From the NCBI GenBank assembly GCA_947379865.1, contig CANCOY010000004.1:1-62881 (forward strand): 62,881 bases of DNA, read 5' to 3'. This DNA comes from Acetobacteraceae bacterium (GTDB lineage Bacteria; Pseudomonadota; Alphaproteobacteria; Zavarziniales; Zavarziniaceae). A model generated the notes under the pieces. The model saw only the letters and a program-made list of their open reading frames with translations. It had not been told where the DNA came from and made no database searches. Position numbers and translations under genes: made by a program. Shown piece after piece: positions 8,852 to 17,051 of this stretch; positions within the stretch are counted from its first letter, which is position 1, and each line of letters starts with the position of its first letter.

Positions 8852-9619
8852 ATGACCGACTCTGTTTTGACTGAACGCCCCGCCCCGGGCATTGCCCGCC
8901 TGGTGCTGAACCGCCCGGAAAAGCGCAATGCCCTGTCGACGGAACTGCGCGAAGCCCTGATCGTCGCCGTGGAGGCCGCCCTTGGTGAGGCAGAGGTCCG
9001 CGCCCTGATCCTGACCGGGGCAGGGGGCGTGTTCTGTGCCGGGGGCGATATCTCCTCCATGGGCAAGCACGATGTCCACTCTGGGCGCGCGCGCATGCAG
9101 GCCAACCATCGGCTGGTGCGCCTGCTGGCCCTGGCGGAAAAGCCTGTGGTGGCAGCCGTAGGGGGCGTGGCCTTTGGCGCAGGCTCAGGCATTGCGCTGC
9201 TGGCCGACAGCATCGTGGCGGGTGCCGGGGCCAGCTTTGGCTTCAATTTCTTCCGCCTGGGCCTGGTGCCGGATTACGGCCTGCTGGGCACGCTCGCCGC
9301 CCGCGTCGGCCGGGCCAAGGCGCGGAATATCCTGTTGCACGGCAAGTCGGTGGGGATTGTAGAGGCTGAGCGGATCGGCCTGGTAGATCTGGTGGTGCCA
9401 GATGATGAACTGGCGGCGGCAGCCCTGGCTGAGGCCGAGGCACTGGCGGCCCAGCCACCGCACGCCTTCCGCCTGGCCAAGCGCATCCTGACCGAGGCGC
9501 CGACCACGCTTGACGCCCTGCTGGATGCGGAACTGAACGCCCAGACCCTCAGCTATGTCTCGCCCGAGCACAAGGAAGGGGTCGCCGCTTTCCAGGAAAA
9601 GCGCAAGCCGCGCTTCTGA
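8852..9619 (+). CDS. Enoyl-CoA hydratase/isomerase family protein
   Basis: 255 aa, a full-length crotonase-fold protein. Visible are NRPEKRNALS near the N-terminus, the oxyanion-hole segment GAGGVFCAGGDIS and the second one GVAFGAGSGIAL. Family members hydrate or isomerise enoyl-CoA thioesters. It follows the SDR gene with 2 nt between and ends directly against the convergent SufU-like gene (stops adjacent at 9619/9620). Which crotonase reaction it performs is not clear from sequence. Confidence 0.88.
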   Translation: MTDSVLTERPAPGIARLVLNRPEKRNALSTELREALIVAVEAALGEAEVRALILTGAGGVFCAGGDISSMGKHDVHSGRARMQANHRLVRLLALAEKPVVAAVGGVAFGAGSGIALLADSIVAGAGASFGFNFFRLGLVPDYGLLGTLAARVGRAKARNILLHGKSVGIVEAERIGLVDLVVPDDELAAAALAEAEALAAQPPHAFRLAKRILTEAPTTLDALLDAELNAQTLSYVSPEHKEGVAAFQEKRKPRF

Positions 9620-10066
9620 TCAGGCCTGGCTGGCGCCCTTAGCCTGGGCGTCGGCCATGGCTGCAATCACGGTTTCGAACGGCAGGCGGACGCAGATATG
9701 GCGGCTGCGGGTCTCCTGCACCGGGGCAAAAACGGCCAGCTCTTGCCAGTCACCCTGAGGTGCAGCGTCGCCGCTCTTCAGCATGTTGGCCACGGCCGTA
9801 TCCACGGCGGCAAGCTCAGCTGCGGTGTGGCCGGGCGCGCGGGCGGCAATGATCGAGGAACTGGCCTGGCACAGCACGCAGGCGCGCGTCGTCTGGGCAA
9901 TCTCCTGCACCCGTCCCTCGGCATCAACCGTTACGTCGAAGGTTACGCGATCACCGCACATGGGATTGTCCAGCGTGGCGCTGCCACCCGGCTGGGGCAG
10001 GCGGCCATGGCCATAAGCGGCGCCGGCAAGGCGCAGCAGGTCGGTCTGATAGATCTGGTCGCTCAT
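9620..10066 (-). CDS. SufU/IscU-like iron-sulfur scaffold or sulfur acceptor
   Basis: 148 aa. NifU-N/SufU fold with candidate zinc or cluster ligands Cys37, Asp39 (NPMCGDRV), Cys66 (with Cys63; ACVLCQASSS) and Cys125 (SRHICVRLPFE), the C-D-C-C pattern of SufU. In Bacillus, SufU is a zinc protein that takes sulfur from SufS. It is the last gene of the cox maturation operon, 6 nt after the sufS-type gene, so it most likely receives persulfide from that desulfurase. It could alternatively assemble the two [2Fe-2S] clusters of CoxS. Confidence 0.82.
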   Translation of the reverse strand: MSDQIYQTDLLRLAGAAYGHGRLPQPGGSATLDNPMCGDRVTFDVTVDAEGRVQEIAQTTRACVLCQASSSIIAARAPGHTAAELAAVDTAVANMLKSGDAAPQGDWQELAVFAPVQETRSRHICVRLPFETVIAAMADAQAKGASQA

Positions 10067-10072
10067 CGTTAC

Positions 10073-11317
10073 CTAACCTGCAGAAAGACGTGTCAGGGCA
10101 TCATCAAGGCCCGACAGCAGGGCATCCACGTCAGCGTCGTCATTATAGAGGGCGAGGCTTGCCCGCGTCGTCCCCGCCAGATCGAAATGCTCCATCAGCG
10201 GCTGGGCGCAATGGTGGCCGCCGCGCAAGGCCACGCCATGGCTGTCCAGCATCTGGCACAGGTCATGGGGATGGGCGCCGGCAATGTCAAAGCTGATGAC
10301 CGGCAGGCGGGCCTCAAGGCTGGTGGGGCCAATGACGCGGATGCGCTGCCGCCCCCGGTCAAGCGCCGCAAGGCCATCAAGGATCCGGCCCGTCAGCCGC
10401 GCCAGATGGCCTTCAACGCCCTGGTGGTCGAGGGCGCTCAGGAAACGGGCGGCTGCGCCCAGCCCCACAGCCTGGGCAATGGGCGGGGTACCAGCTTCGA
10501 ACCGCATGGGCGGCTTGGCATAGATCGTCCGCTCCAGCGTGACCGTGCGGATCATCTCGCCACCACCCAGAAACGGCGGCATGCTTTCCAGCAGATCGAA
10601 GGGTGCCCACAGGGCGCCAATGCCATTGGGGCCGAACATCTTGTGGCCCGACAGGGCATAGAAATCGACACCCAGGGCTTGCACGTCCACAGGGCCATGG
10701 GGCGCCATCTGGCAGCCATCCAGCAGCACCCGTGCATCAACCTTGCGGGCGAGCGCCACCACCGCCGCCACCGGCGTTATCGCCCCCGTTACGTTTGAGG
10801 CGTGGGTAATCGCCACCAGCCGGGTGCGCGGGCCGATGACCTCTGCCAGGTGCTCCAGGTCCAGCCGGCCCTCCGGGGTGACGCGGGCGGCCTTCAGCAC
10901 GATGCCTGAACGGTCGCGCAGCATCTGCCAGGGCACGATGTTGGAATGATGGTCGAGGGTGGAAATCACCACCTCGTCGCCGGGCCTCAGGCTGGCGCCA
11001 AAGCTGTGGGCCACCAGATTGAGGGCCGCCGTGGCGCCAGACGTAAACACCACTTCTTCTGGCTGAGCCGCGTTGAGGTAGGCGGCAACCGCTTCCCGCG
11101 CCCCCTCGAAGGCGCGGGTGGCGCGCTCGGCCAGGGTGTGGACGCTGCGGTGCACATTGGCCCGGGCATGGGTTTCATGCGCCACCATGGCGTCCAGCAC
11201 CGCACGCGGCATCTGGGCGGTGGCGGCATTGTCCAGATAGTGCAGGGGGTTCGCGCCGATGCGTTCGGCCAGAATGGGGAACTGCGCCCGCAGGCTGGCG
11301 GGATCAAACGGCGTCAT
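10073..11317 (-). CDS. sufS: SufS-type cysteine desulfurase
   Basis: 414 aa from the ATG at 11317, which overlaps the upstream stop as ATGA; longer starts would run into the preceding gene. Group II desulfurase motifs: PLP Lys226 in SGHKMFGPNG and catalytic Cys370 in RGGHHCAQPLM. It removes sulfur from L-cysteine to form a protein persulfide. Its position at the end of a molybdenum-hydroxylase operon, coupled to a molybdenum-cofactor biosynthesis gene and followed by a SufU-like gene, suggests a dedicated sulfur donor for the Mo sulfido ligand or CoxS clusters. No sufB, sufC or sufD lies nearby. Confidence 0.87.
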   Translation of the reverse strand: MTPFDPASLRAQFPILAERIGANPLHYLDNAATAQMPRAVLDAMVAHETHARANVHRSVHTLAERATRAFEGAREAVAAYLNAAQPEEVVFTSGATAALNLVAHSFGASLRPGDEVVISTLDHHSNIVPWQMLRDRSGIVLKAARVTPEGRLDLEHLAEVIGPRTRLVAITHASNVTGAITPVAAVVALARKVDARVLLDGCQMAPHGPVDVQALGVDFYALSGHKMFGPNGIGALWAPFDLLESMPPFLGGGEMIRTVTLERTIYAKPPMRFEAGTPPIAQAVGLGAAARFLSALDHQGVEGHLARLTGRILDGLAALDRGRQRIRVIGPTSLEARLPVISFDIAGAHPHDLCQMLDSHGVALRGGHHCAQPLMEHFDLAGTTRASLALYNDDADVDALLSGLDDALTRLSAG

Positions 11318-12945
11318 TGCGTGCCGCCTTTCAGGGCTGCCAGGGCCTCGGGGGTATCCACGTCCAGCAGCACGGCGGCATCCCCCATTTCCACTTCCAC
11401 GACCTGGTCGGCATGTTCCCCTATCAGATGGCGCGCGCCCACGTCGCCGGCAACACCCTGCATGTCGGCAAAGAAGCGTCGGCCCCACAGCACGGGGTTG
11501 CCGCGCTTGTTCCGATAGGTCGGCACGCAGATCGAGCGCCCCTCAGCCGGGTTGAAGGCCGCCAGCAACTGGTCGAGATGGGCCGGCGTCAGGCGTGGCA
11601 TATCCCCCAGACAGACCAACGCTCCGTCCACGTCGCCCGCCAGCAGCCGCAGGCCGGCCTTGAGCGAGGTTGAAAGACCCTCGGCAAAATCCGGATTGTG
11701 AACCAGGGTAACAGGCTTGCCAGCCAAGGCCGCCTCAACCCGCTCCCGCTGGTGGCCGGTGACAACCACAACCGACGCCACGTCGGCGGCGAGCGCCGTA
11801 TCAACGGCGTGGGCGACCAGGGCCTTGCCGTCCACTTCCTCAAGCAGCTTGTTGGGGCCGCCCATGCGGCTGGATTTGCCCGCTGCCAGCACCAGCGCCG
11901 CCACACGGGGCGCGCGGGGCACATTGGGGAGTGGTGCCTCATCCTCACCCTGCCTTGGCTGGGGACGGGTGGGGATTTCCTTCAGCAGGCCGCCGGCCCC
12001 CATCAACTGGATATCGCGCCTGGTCACCAGAACATCGGCCAGCAGCCGCTGCAGCACCCAGTCAAAACCGTTCAGCTTGGGCGAGCGGGCGCAGCCGGGC
12101 AGGCCGATCACCGGTACATCACCGAGGCGCCCCAGCAGCAGCAGATTGCCGGGGTCCACCGGCATGCCGAAATGCTCCACCACGCCGCCTGCTGCCACAA
12201 TGGCGGCGGGGATCACATCGCGGCGGTCAACAATCGCGGACGCGCCAAAGACCAGGATCGGGCTGCACCCGGCATCCCGCAGGCGAAGGATTGCTGCCGC
12301 CAACGCTGCCTCGTCATGGGCCACCCGTTCGCGGGCCGCCACCTGGCTGCCCATGGGGGTGATCCGCGCCTCGACTGCTGCTTCGGTCTTGTCGAAGACA
12401 CTCGGCTTGGTGGCGGGCAGGGCGGTGAGGGCAAGGCCGATCTTCTTCGGCACAAAGGGCGCCAGCCAGACCAGCGGCGCACGCCGTGCAATGGCTTCAG
12501 CCTGCGCGACCACATCTGCCGGGGCGCCAAAGGGGATCACCTTGACCGTGGCCAGCATCTGGCGCGGCTCAACCATCTCGAAGGGTGCCACCGTGGCGAT
12601 GGTCAGGGCCTCGTCCAGCAGATTGATTTCGTCCACGCGGGCCGCATCAACCATCGCCAGGCCAGGCGCCTCGGCATAGAGATTGGCCCGGCCGGTAAAG
12701 GCCGCGCCCACCCGCGCGTTAACCCCCGCTGCAACCTCGGCAAGACGGCGTGCAGCCTTGTCTTCGGGAACGTCCGTTTGTTCCAGGCGGGCCACGACGA
12801 CGGTGGTGCATCCAGCTTTGTCGAGCTGCCCAATATCTGCGGCCGAAAGAACGCGGCCCTTCTTGAAGCTGTGTTCCCCCACCGCAAGCCCATGGGCAAG
12901 GATTGCGCCCTCGGCTTCGGCAAGCGGGACCGGCCCGAATTTCAA
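11314..12945 (-). CDS. MoeA-like molybdopterin-binding / MocA-like nucleotidyltransferase fusion
   Basis: 543 aa. The start is TTG at 12945 overlapping the stop of xdhC (TTGA); no ATG fits. The N-terminal two thirds resemble a molybdopterin-binding MoeA/MogA-type domain (about 200-310), the C-terminal 190 residues a MobA/MocA-type nucleotidyltransferase with LAAGKSSRMGGPNK at 353-366. Known MocA makes the MCD form of molybdenum cofactor used by the xanthine oxidase family, so the fusion could couple Mo insertion with CTP-dependent cytidylation. It ends with ATGA overlap onto the sufS gene. Confidence 0.85.
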   Translation of the reverse strand: MKFGPVPLAEAEGAILAHGLAVGEHSFKKGRVLSAADIGQLDKAGCTTVVVARLEQTDVPEDKAARRLAEVAAGVNARVGAAFTGRANLYAEAPGLAMVDAARVDEINLLDEALTIATVAPFEMVEPRQMLATVKVIPFGAPADVVAQAEAIARRAPLVWLAPFVPKKIGLALTALPATKPSVFDKTEAAVEARITPMGSQVAARERVAHDEAALAAAILRLRDAGCSPILVFGASAIVDRRDVIPAAIVAAGGVVEHFGMPVDPGNLLLLGRLGDVPVIGLPGCARSPKLNGFDWVLQRLLADVLVTRRDIQLMGAGGLLKEIPTRPQPRQGEDEAPLPNVPRAPRVAALVLAAGKSSRMGGPNKLLEEVDGKALVAHAVDTALAADVASVVVVTGHQRERVEAALAGKPVTLVHNPDFAEGLSTSLKAGLRLLAGDVDGALVCLGDMPRLTPAHLDQLLAAFNPAEGRSICVPTYRNKRGNPVLWGRRFFADMQGVAGDVGARHLIGEHADQVVEVEMGDAAVLLDVDTPEALAALKGGTQ

Positions 12946-13652
12946 GCCGGGGTCTCCGCCTTGGCCCGGCTGCCGGCTTCGCGCAGCACGGCGGTGATCT
13001 GGGCGACGATGGAGACGGCAATTTCGGCGGGCGACTTGGCACCGATGGACAGGCCCACCGGCCCGTGGATGCGGGCGCAATCCGCGTCGGAGAAGCCGGC
13101 CTCTTTCAAGCGGTCCAGCCGCTTGCCATGGGTCTTCCGGCTGCCCAGCGCGCCGATGTAGAAGGCGTCAGATTTCAGCGCCTCGACCAGGGCGGGGTCG
13201 TCCAGCTTGGGGTCGTGCGTCAGGGTAACCACGGCGCTGCGCCGGTCAGGGCGAAAGGCCACCAGCGCCTCATCCGGCCAGTCGTGTGACAGGGCGATGC
13301 CCGGGAAGCGCTCGGCACTGGCAAAGGCCCGGCGCGGGTCGATCACCGTCACGTCGTAATTGGCGAGGCGAGCGATCTGCACCAGGGGCTGTGCGATATG
13401 GACGGCACCCACCACCGCAAGCCGCAGGGGCGGGTTGAATACATTGAGGAAAACCTGCCCCTCATCCGTTTCAACAATGCGCCCCTGATCCGCCACAAGG
13501 GCTTCACGTGACATCTCATCAAGCGAAGATAAATCATTATTTTCAGAAGGATAGAAGATAGTTTGAATGCCAGTTGTGAGGTTGGTTGCCAGCACGAACG
13601 GGCGCTTTGCGGCCCGGTTCTTCAGAATCTGGCTGAGGATATCGTCCTGCAT
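12942..13652 (-). CDS. XdhC/CoxF family molybdenum enzyme maturation factor (Rossmann part)
   Basis: 236 aa. It contains the XdhC C-terminal Rossmann domain: RLAVVGAVHIAQPL followed by VTVIDPR, and IGALGSRKTHGKR. XdhC binds molybdenum cofactor, promotes its sulfuration by a cysteine desulfurase and delivers it to the apoenzyme. Its start overlaps the stop of the small CoxI-like gene (TGATG) and its own stop overlaps the TTG start of the MoeA/MocA fusion. The XdhC function is thus split over two adjacent genes, as in several cox clusters. Confidence 0.88.
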   Translation of the reverse strand: MQDDILSQILKNRAAKRPFVLATNLTTGIQTIFYPSENNDLSSLDEMSREALVADQGRIVETDEGQVFLNVFNPPLRLAVVGAVHIAQPLVQIARLANYDVTVIDPRRAFASAERFPGIALSHDWPDEALVAFRPDRRSAVVTLTHDPKLDDPALVEALKSDAFYIGALGSRKTHGKRLDRLKEAGFSDADCARIHGPVGLSIGAKSPAEIAVSIVAQITAVLREAGSRAKAETPA

Positions 13653-14008
13653 CAGGCAATCCTCTCGACAAAGACCTGGATGGTGCCGCCGCAGGCCAGG
13701 CCCACCTGCCAGGCCTCGGCATCGCTGACACCGAAGGTGAGCAGGCGTGGCTTGCCATCGGCCATGGCGTCACGCGCCTCGGCCACCACGGCACCTTCAA
13801 CACAGCCGCCCGAGACCGAGCCGACCATGGCGCCCTCAGCGTCTACGGCCAGTTGGCTGCCCACGGGCCGGGGGGCAGAACCCCAGGTGGCCACCACGGT
13901 GGCAAGCGCCGCCGCCCGTCCCTCGGCCCGCCAGCGGGCAACCTGGGCCAGGATCTGGTCGCGGTCATCAAAGGACGGCAGGTCGCCGGGTGCTGTCAGG
14001 TCTGTCAT
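13652..14008 (-). CDS. XdhC/CoxI N-terminal domain protein
   Basis: 118 aa. Matches the XdhC/CoxI N-terminal domain: a helical start, ATVVATWGSAPRPVGSQLAV and the signature SVSGGCVEGAVV, ending in LACGGTIQVFVE. This domain normally sits in front of the Rossmann domain of XdhC; here it is a separate short gene directly before it. It probably forms a heterocomplex with its neighbour to handle the Mo cofactor. The start overlaps the coxE stop as ATGA. Confidence 0.87.
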   Translation of the reverse strand: MTDLTAPGDLPSFDDRDQILAQVARWRAEGRAAALATVVATWGSAPRPVGSQLAVDAEGAMVGSVSGGCVEGAVVAEARDAMADGKPRLLTFGVSDAEAWQVGLACGGTIQVFVERIA

Positions 14009-15273
14009 GCCACGGCTCCAAAAAGGCGGAAGGGATCGCGCGAGCGGTCTGGCGGGCCCGACAGGGCCTTGGCCAGTTCGCCCAGGCTCTCCAGATTATG
14101 CACCGGCCGGAACTCGTCCACATGGGGAAGCAGGGCCTTGATCCCCTGAGACTTTGGCTCGAAGCCGTCAAAGCGCAACAGGGGATTAAGCCAGATCAGC
14201 CGTCTGCACGACTTGTGCAGCCGCTCTGCCTCGATCGACAGTTCCCGCCCGCCCTCGCGGTCAAGGCCGTCCGAGATCAGCAGCACCACCGCGCCCTGGC
14301 CCAGCACCCGGCGCGACCAATGGCGATTGAAGTCGCCCAGGCTGGTGCCAATGCGGGTACCGCCAGACCAGTCCTTCACCTCGTCCGATACCCGGGCGAG
14401 CGCCGCGTCCACATCCTTGGCCTTGAGGAAGCGGGTGACATTGGTCAGGCGGGTGCCAAAGGTGAAGGTATAGACCCGGTCGCGGTCGTTCGTCAGGGCA
14501 TGCATGAAGTGCAGGAACAGCCGCGAATACTGGGTCATGGAGCCAGAGATATCGCACAGCACCACCAGCGGTGGCGGCCGGAAGATCGGCGCCTTTGACT
14601 TCAGCGGGATCAGCGCGCCCCCCGACCGCAGCGAGGCGCGCAGGGTGGCCGGCATGTCGATGCGCGGCCCGGAATGCGCCCGGGCATAGCGCCGGGTCCG
14701 CACCTTTTGCAGCGGCAGCGTCAGGCGGGCAATGGCTGAGCGGGCGCGGGCGACCTCCTCGTTCGACATGGCCTCAAAATCCATCTTCTGAAGCTTTTCC
14801 TGCTCCGAGAAGGTGAGGCGGGCATCGAACTCGATCTTCTCCAGCACTTCTTCCGAGGACTCGCCCTTGCCGCGCTTCGGCGCGAAAGCCTCGGCAATGC
14901 GCTTGAGGGTGGAGGGGACGTCTTCCTCGCCCGGCACCTTGTCGATCTGGGGCAGCAACATGCCCATCACCCGCTCCAGCAGGCGAGGATTGCGCCAGAA
15001 GATGTGAAAGGCCTGGTCAAACAGTTCCCGCTGGTCGCGCCGGTTCACGAACACCGAATGGAGCGTCCAGTAGAAATCCTCGCGCCGGGTAAAGCCCGCC
15101 ACTTCGATGGCGCGCACCGCCTCGATCACCCGGCCCGGGCCCACCGCCAGCCCGGCCGCGCGCAGGGTGCGGGCAAAATGCATGACGTTCTCAACGAGCT
15201 TGCCCGAGACGGGCGCCTCGTCGCCATTGTCATGGGCGGGCAGAACGCCATCGACCCCGCGTGGCAGCCGCAT
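14005..15273 (-). CDS. coxE: CoxE-like VWA-domain protein
   Basis: 422 aa from the ATG at 15273, placed 1 nt after the HAD stop. The C-terminal half is a von Willebrand A domain with the MIDAS motif DISGSM at 241-246; the N-terminal half is helical and charged. CoxE works with the MoxR-type ATPase CoxD on apo-CO dehydrogenase during maturation of its [CuSMoO2] site in Afipia/Oligotropha. Here the partner enzyme lacks the form I copper motif, so the CoxD-CoxE pair probably serves a more general insertion or remodelling step. Confidence 0.9.
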   Translation of the reverse strand: MRLPRGVDGVLPAHDNGDEAPVSGKLVENVMHFARTLRAAGLAVGPGRVIEAVRAIEVAGFTRREDFYWTLHSVFVNRRDQRELFDQAFHIFWRNPRLLERVMGMLLPQIDKVPGEEDVPSTLKRIAEAFAPKRGKGESSEEVLEKIEFDARLTFSEQEKLQKMDFEAMSNEEVARARSAIARLTLPLQKVRTRRYARAHSGPRIDMPATLRASLRSGGALIPLKSKAPIFRPPPLVVLCDISGSMTQYSRLFLHFMHALTNDRDRVYTFTFGTRLTNVTRFLKAKDVDAALARVSDEVKDWSGGTRIGTSLGDFNRHWSRRVLGQGAVVLLISDGLDREGGRELSIEAERLHKSCRRLIWLNPLLRFDGFEPKSQGIKALLPHVDEFRPVHNLESLGELAKALSGPPDRSRDPFRLFGAVA

Positions 15274-15274
15274 G

Positions 15275-15973
15275 TCAGACCCCTGATGGCGGGCGCGCCG
15301 CAGAAATGGCGGCCAGGAAGGCTGCCGTATCGGAATAGTCGCCCAGCACGTGATGCGCGCCGTTCGACACCAGCCCGTCACCCCGGCTGCCCGCTGCAAT
15401 GCCCACAAAGGGCATGCCCATGTCGCGGGTGGTGACGAGGTCCCAGATACCGTCGCCCACATAGACCATACGCTCGAACCTGGCCCCCAGGGCCTCGGCA
15501 GCGCGGGCGCTGGCAATCTCGATGATGCCAGACCGCTCCTCATGATCATCGGCAAAGGCACGGGGCAGGTGGGCAAGGTCGAGGCCGGCAGCGGCAAGCT
15601 TTGCCTCCGCCGTGCGCTTCCAGCCGCCACTGGCGAGCGCCAGGGCAAAGCCTGCCTGCTCCAGGGCGGCGAGGGCTTCAACAACGCCCTTCATGGGGCG
15701 CACAGGCTCCCGCGCATGGCCTTCGGCCAGCAGGTCCACAAGGCGCCCCGTCAGGCGCTCCAATTCGGCTGGCTCGGGCGGCGCACCACGGGATGTTTCC
15801 AGAATTTCCCGGGCAATGCCGGAATCCGTCGACGTACGATAGCGCGACCAGTCCACGTCGATCTCAAGCCCGAACAGTTCGCGATAGGCACGGGCGATGT
15901 TCGCGTCATCAAGGGTCGTGGTGTCGGTCAGCGTTCCGTCGATGTCGAAGATGACGATCTGGCGCGGGCTCAT
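15275..15973 (-). CDS. HAD-superfamily hydrolase in the cox operon
   Basis: 232 aa from the ATG at 15973. HAD motif I FDIDGT (Asp10, Asp12), motif II near LALASGG, and motif IV GDGIWDL are all present, with a helical cap between. It is a phosphatase or related phosphotransferase of the beta-phosphoglucomutase/phosphoglycolate type by layout; substrate unknown. It sits between coxD (10 nt away) and coxE (1 nt) in a tight operon, implying a link to enzyme maturation or to removal of a damaged metabolite. This is not part of the classical coxBCMSLDEFGHIK set. Confidence 0.85.
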   Translation of the reverse strand: MSPRQIVIFDIDGTLTDTTTLDDANIARAYRELFGLEIDVDWSRYRTSTDSGIAREILETSRGAPPEPAELERLTGRLVDLLAEGHAREPVRPMKGVVEALAALEQAGFALALASGGWKRTAEAKLAAAGLDLAHLPRAFADDHEERSGIIEIASARAAEALGARFERMVYVGDGIWDLVTTRDMGMPFVGIAAGSRGDGLVSNGAHHVLGDYSDTAAFLAAISAARPPSGV

Positions 15974-15983
15974 GACGCGTCGC

Positions 15984-16904
15984 TCAGAACTGCTTTTCGG
16001 CAATATCCGCCTTGACCTCGTCGAGCAGGGCTGCTGCCGCCGACCCACGCATCTTCTGGATGTCGTCCTGATATTTCAGCAGCACGCCCAGGGTGTCGTC
16101 GATGGTGGTGGGGTCAAGGGCGATGCGGTCCAGCGCCGTCAGTGCACCAGCCCAGTCGAGGGTTTCGGCCACACCCGGCAGCTTGAACAGATCGATCGAG
16201 CGCAGCTTCTGGACAAAGGCGACGACTTCCTGCGCCAGACGGGCATCGGCGCCCGGCACCTTGTTGCTAACAATGGCCAGTTCACGCTCGGCATCGGGAT
16301 AGTCGACCCAGTGATAGAGGCAACGCCGCTTCAGCGCGTCATGGATCTCGCGCGTGCGGTTGGAGGTGATGATGACCAGCGGAGGCTCGGCTGCCTTGAT
16401 GGTGCCAAGCTCGGGAATCGTGATCTGAAAATCCGAGAGTACTTCCAGCAAGAAGGCCTCGAACGGCTCGTCCGTGCGGTCCAGTTCGTCGATCAGCAGG
16501 ATGGGCGCGCCCGCCAGATCGGGCTCAAGCGCCTGAAGCAGGGGGCGCTTGATCAGGAAGCGGTCTGAGAAGATGTCGCCGCCAAGTTGCCGCCGGTCGG
16601 TCACGCCCTCGGCTTCGGCCAGGCGGATCTCGATCATCTGGGCGGCATAGTTCCACTCATAGACCGCCGCCGAGACGTCGAGCCCCTCATAGCACTGCAG
16701 GCGCACTAGCCGCCGGCCGAGGGTCGCTGCCAGAACCTTGGCGATCTCTGTCTTGCCGACGCCCGCTTCGCCCTCAAGGAAGAGGGGGCGGCGCATCTTC
16801 ATGGCCAGGAACAGGACCGTCGCAAGGCTGCGCTCGGCCACATATTCCCCCTGGGCAAGAAGGCTGAGGGTGTCGTCAATGGACGCAGGAAGGGCAATGG
16901 TCAT
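15984..16904 (-). CDS. coxD: MoxR-family AAA+ ATPase, CoxD
   Basis: 306 aa. Walker A GEAGVGKT at 45-52, Walker B ILLIDELD at 135-142, and the sensor segment ITSNRTREIHDALKRRC. MoxR ATPases pair with VWA proteins as chaperones; CoxD is needed to sulfurate and then copper-load the Mo site of CO dehydrogenase. It is the first gene of the maturation block, downstream of a terminator that follows coxM, so it either reads through from the structural genes or has its own promoter in the 147-nt gap. Confidence 0.92.
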   Translation of the reverse strand: MTIALPASIDDTLSLLAQGEYVAERSLATVLFLAMKMRRPLFLEGEAGVGKTEIAKVLAATLGRRLVRLQCYEGLDVSAAVYEWNYAAQMIEIRLAEAEGVTDRRQLGGDIFSDRFLIKRPLLQALEPDLAGAPILLIDELDRTDEPFEAFLLEVLSDFQITIPELGTIKAAEPPLVIITSNRTREIHDALKRRCLYHWVDYPDAERELAIVSNKVPGADARLAQEVVAFVQKLRSIDLFKLPGVAETLDWAGALTALDRIALDPTTIDDTLGVLLKYQDDIQKMRGSAAAALLDEVKADIAEKQF

Positions 16905-16997
16905 GGCCGGACCCTAGGACAGGGAAAGGGATGGGGAAAGGCCCCCTGCAGACACCCAGCGGCTTCCCCATGTGAAGCCGGCAGCAGGTGCAAAAGG

Positions 16998-17042
16998 AAA
17001 AGGCGCCCATCCTTCCCGACCAGCGGGGGATGAGCGCCTTTT
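16998..17042 (-). terminator. Intrinsic terminator after coxM
   Basis: A 15-bp stem with one mismatch (arms 16998-17012 and 17028-17042), 15-nt loop. On the minus strand the GC-rich stem is followed by TTTTCCTTTT. It lies 10 nt after the coxM stop and separates the structural genes from the maturation genes. The A/T-flanked stem could also act on the other strand. Confidence 0.75.
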
Positions 17043-17051
17043 CAATCTGGT

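Noticed and set aside
11698..13161. Long plus-strand open frame (487 aa) opposite the MoeA/MocA fusion
   Set aside because: No domain signature, and the opposite strand has a clear, overlapping operon gene.
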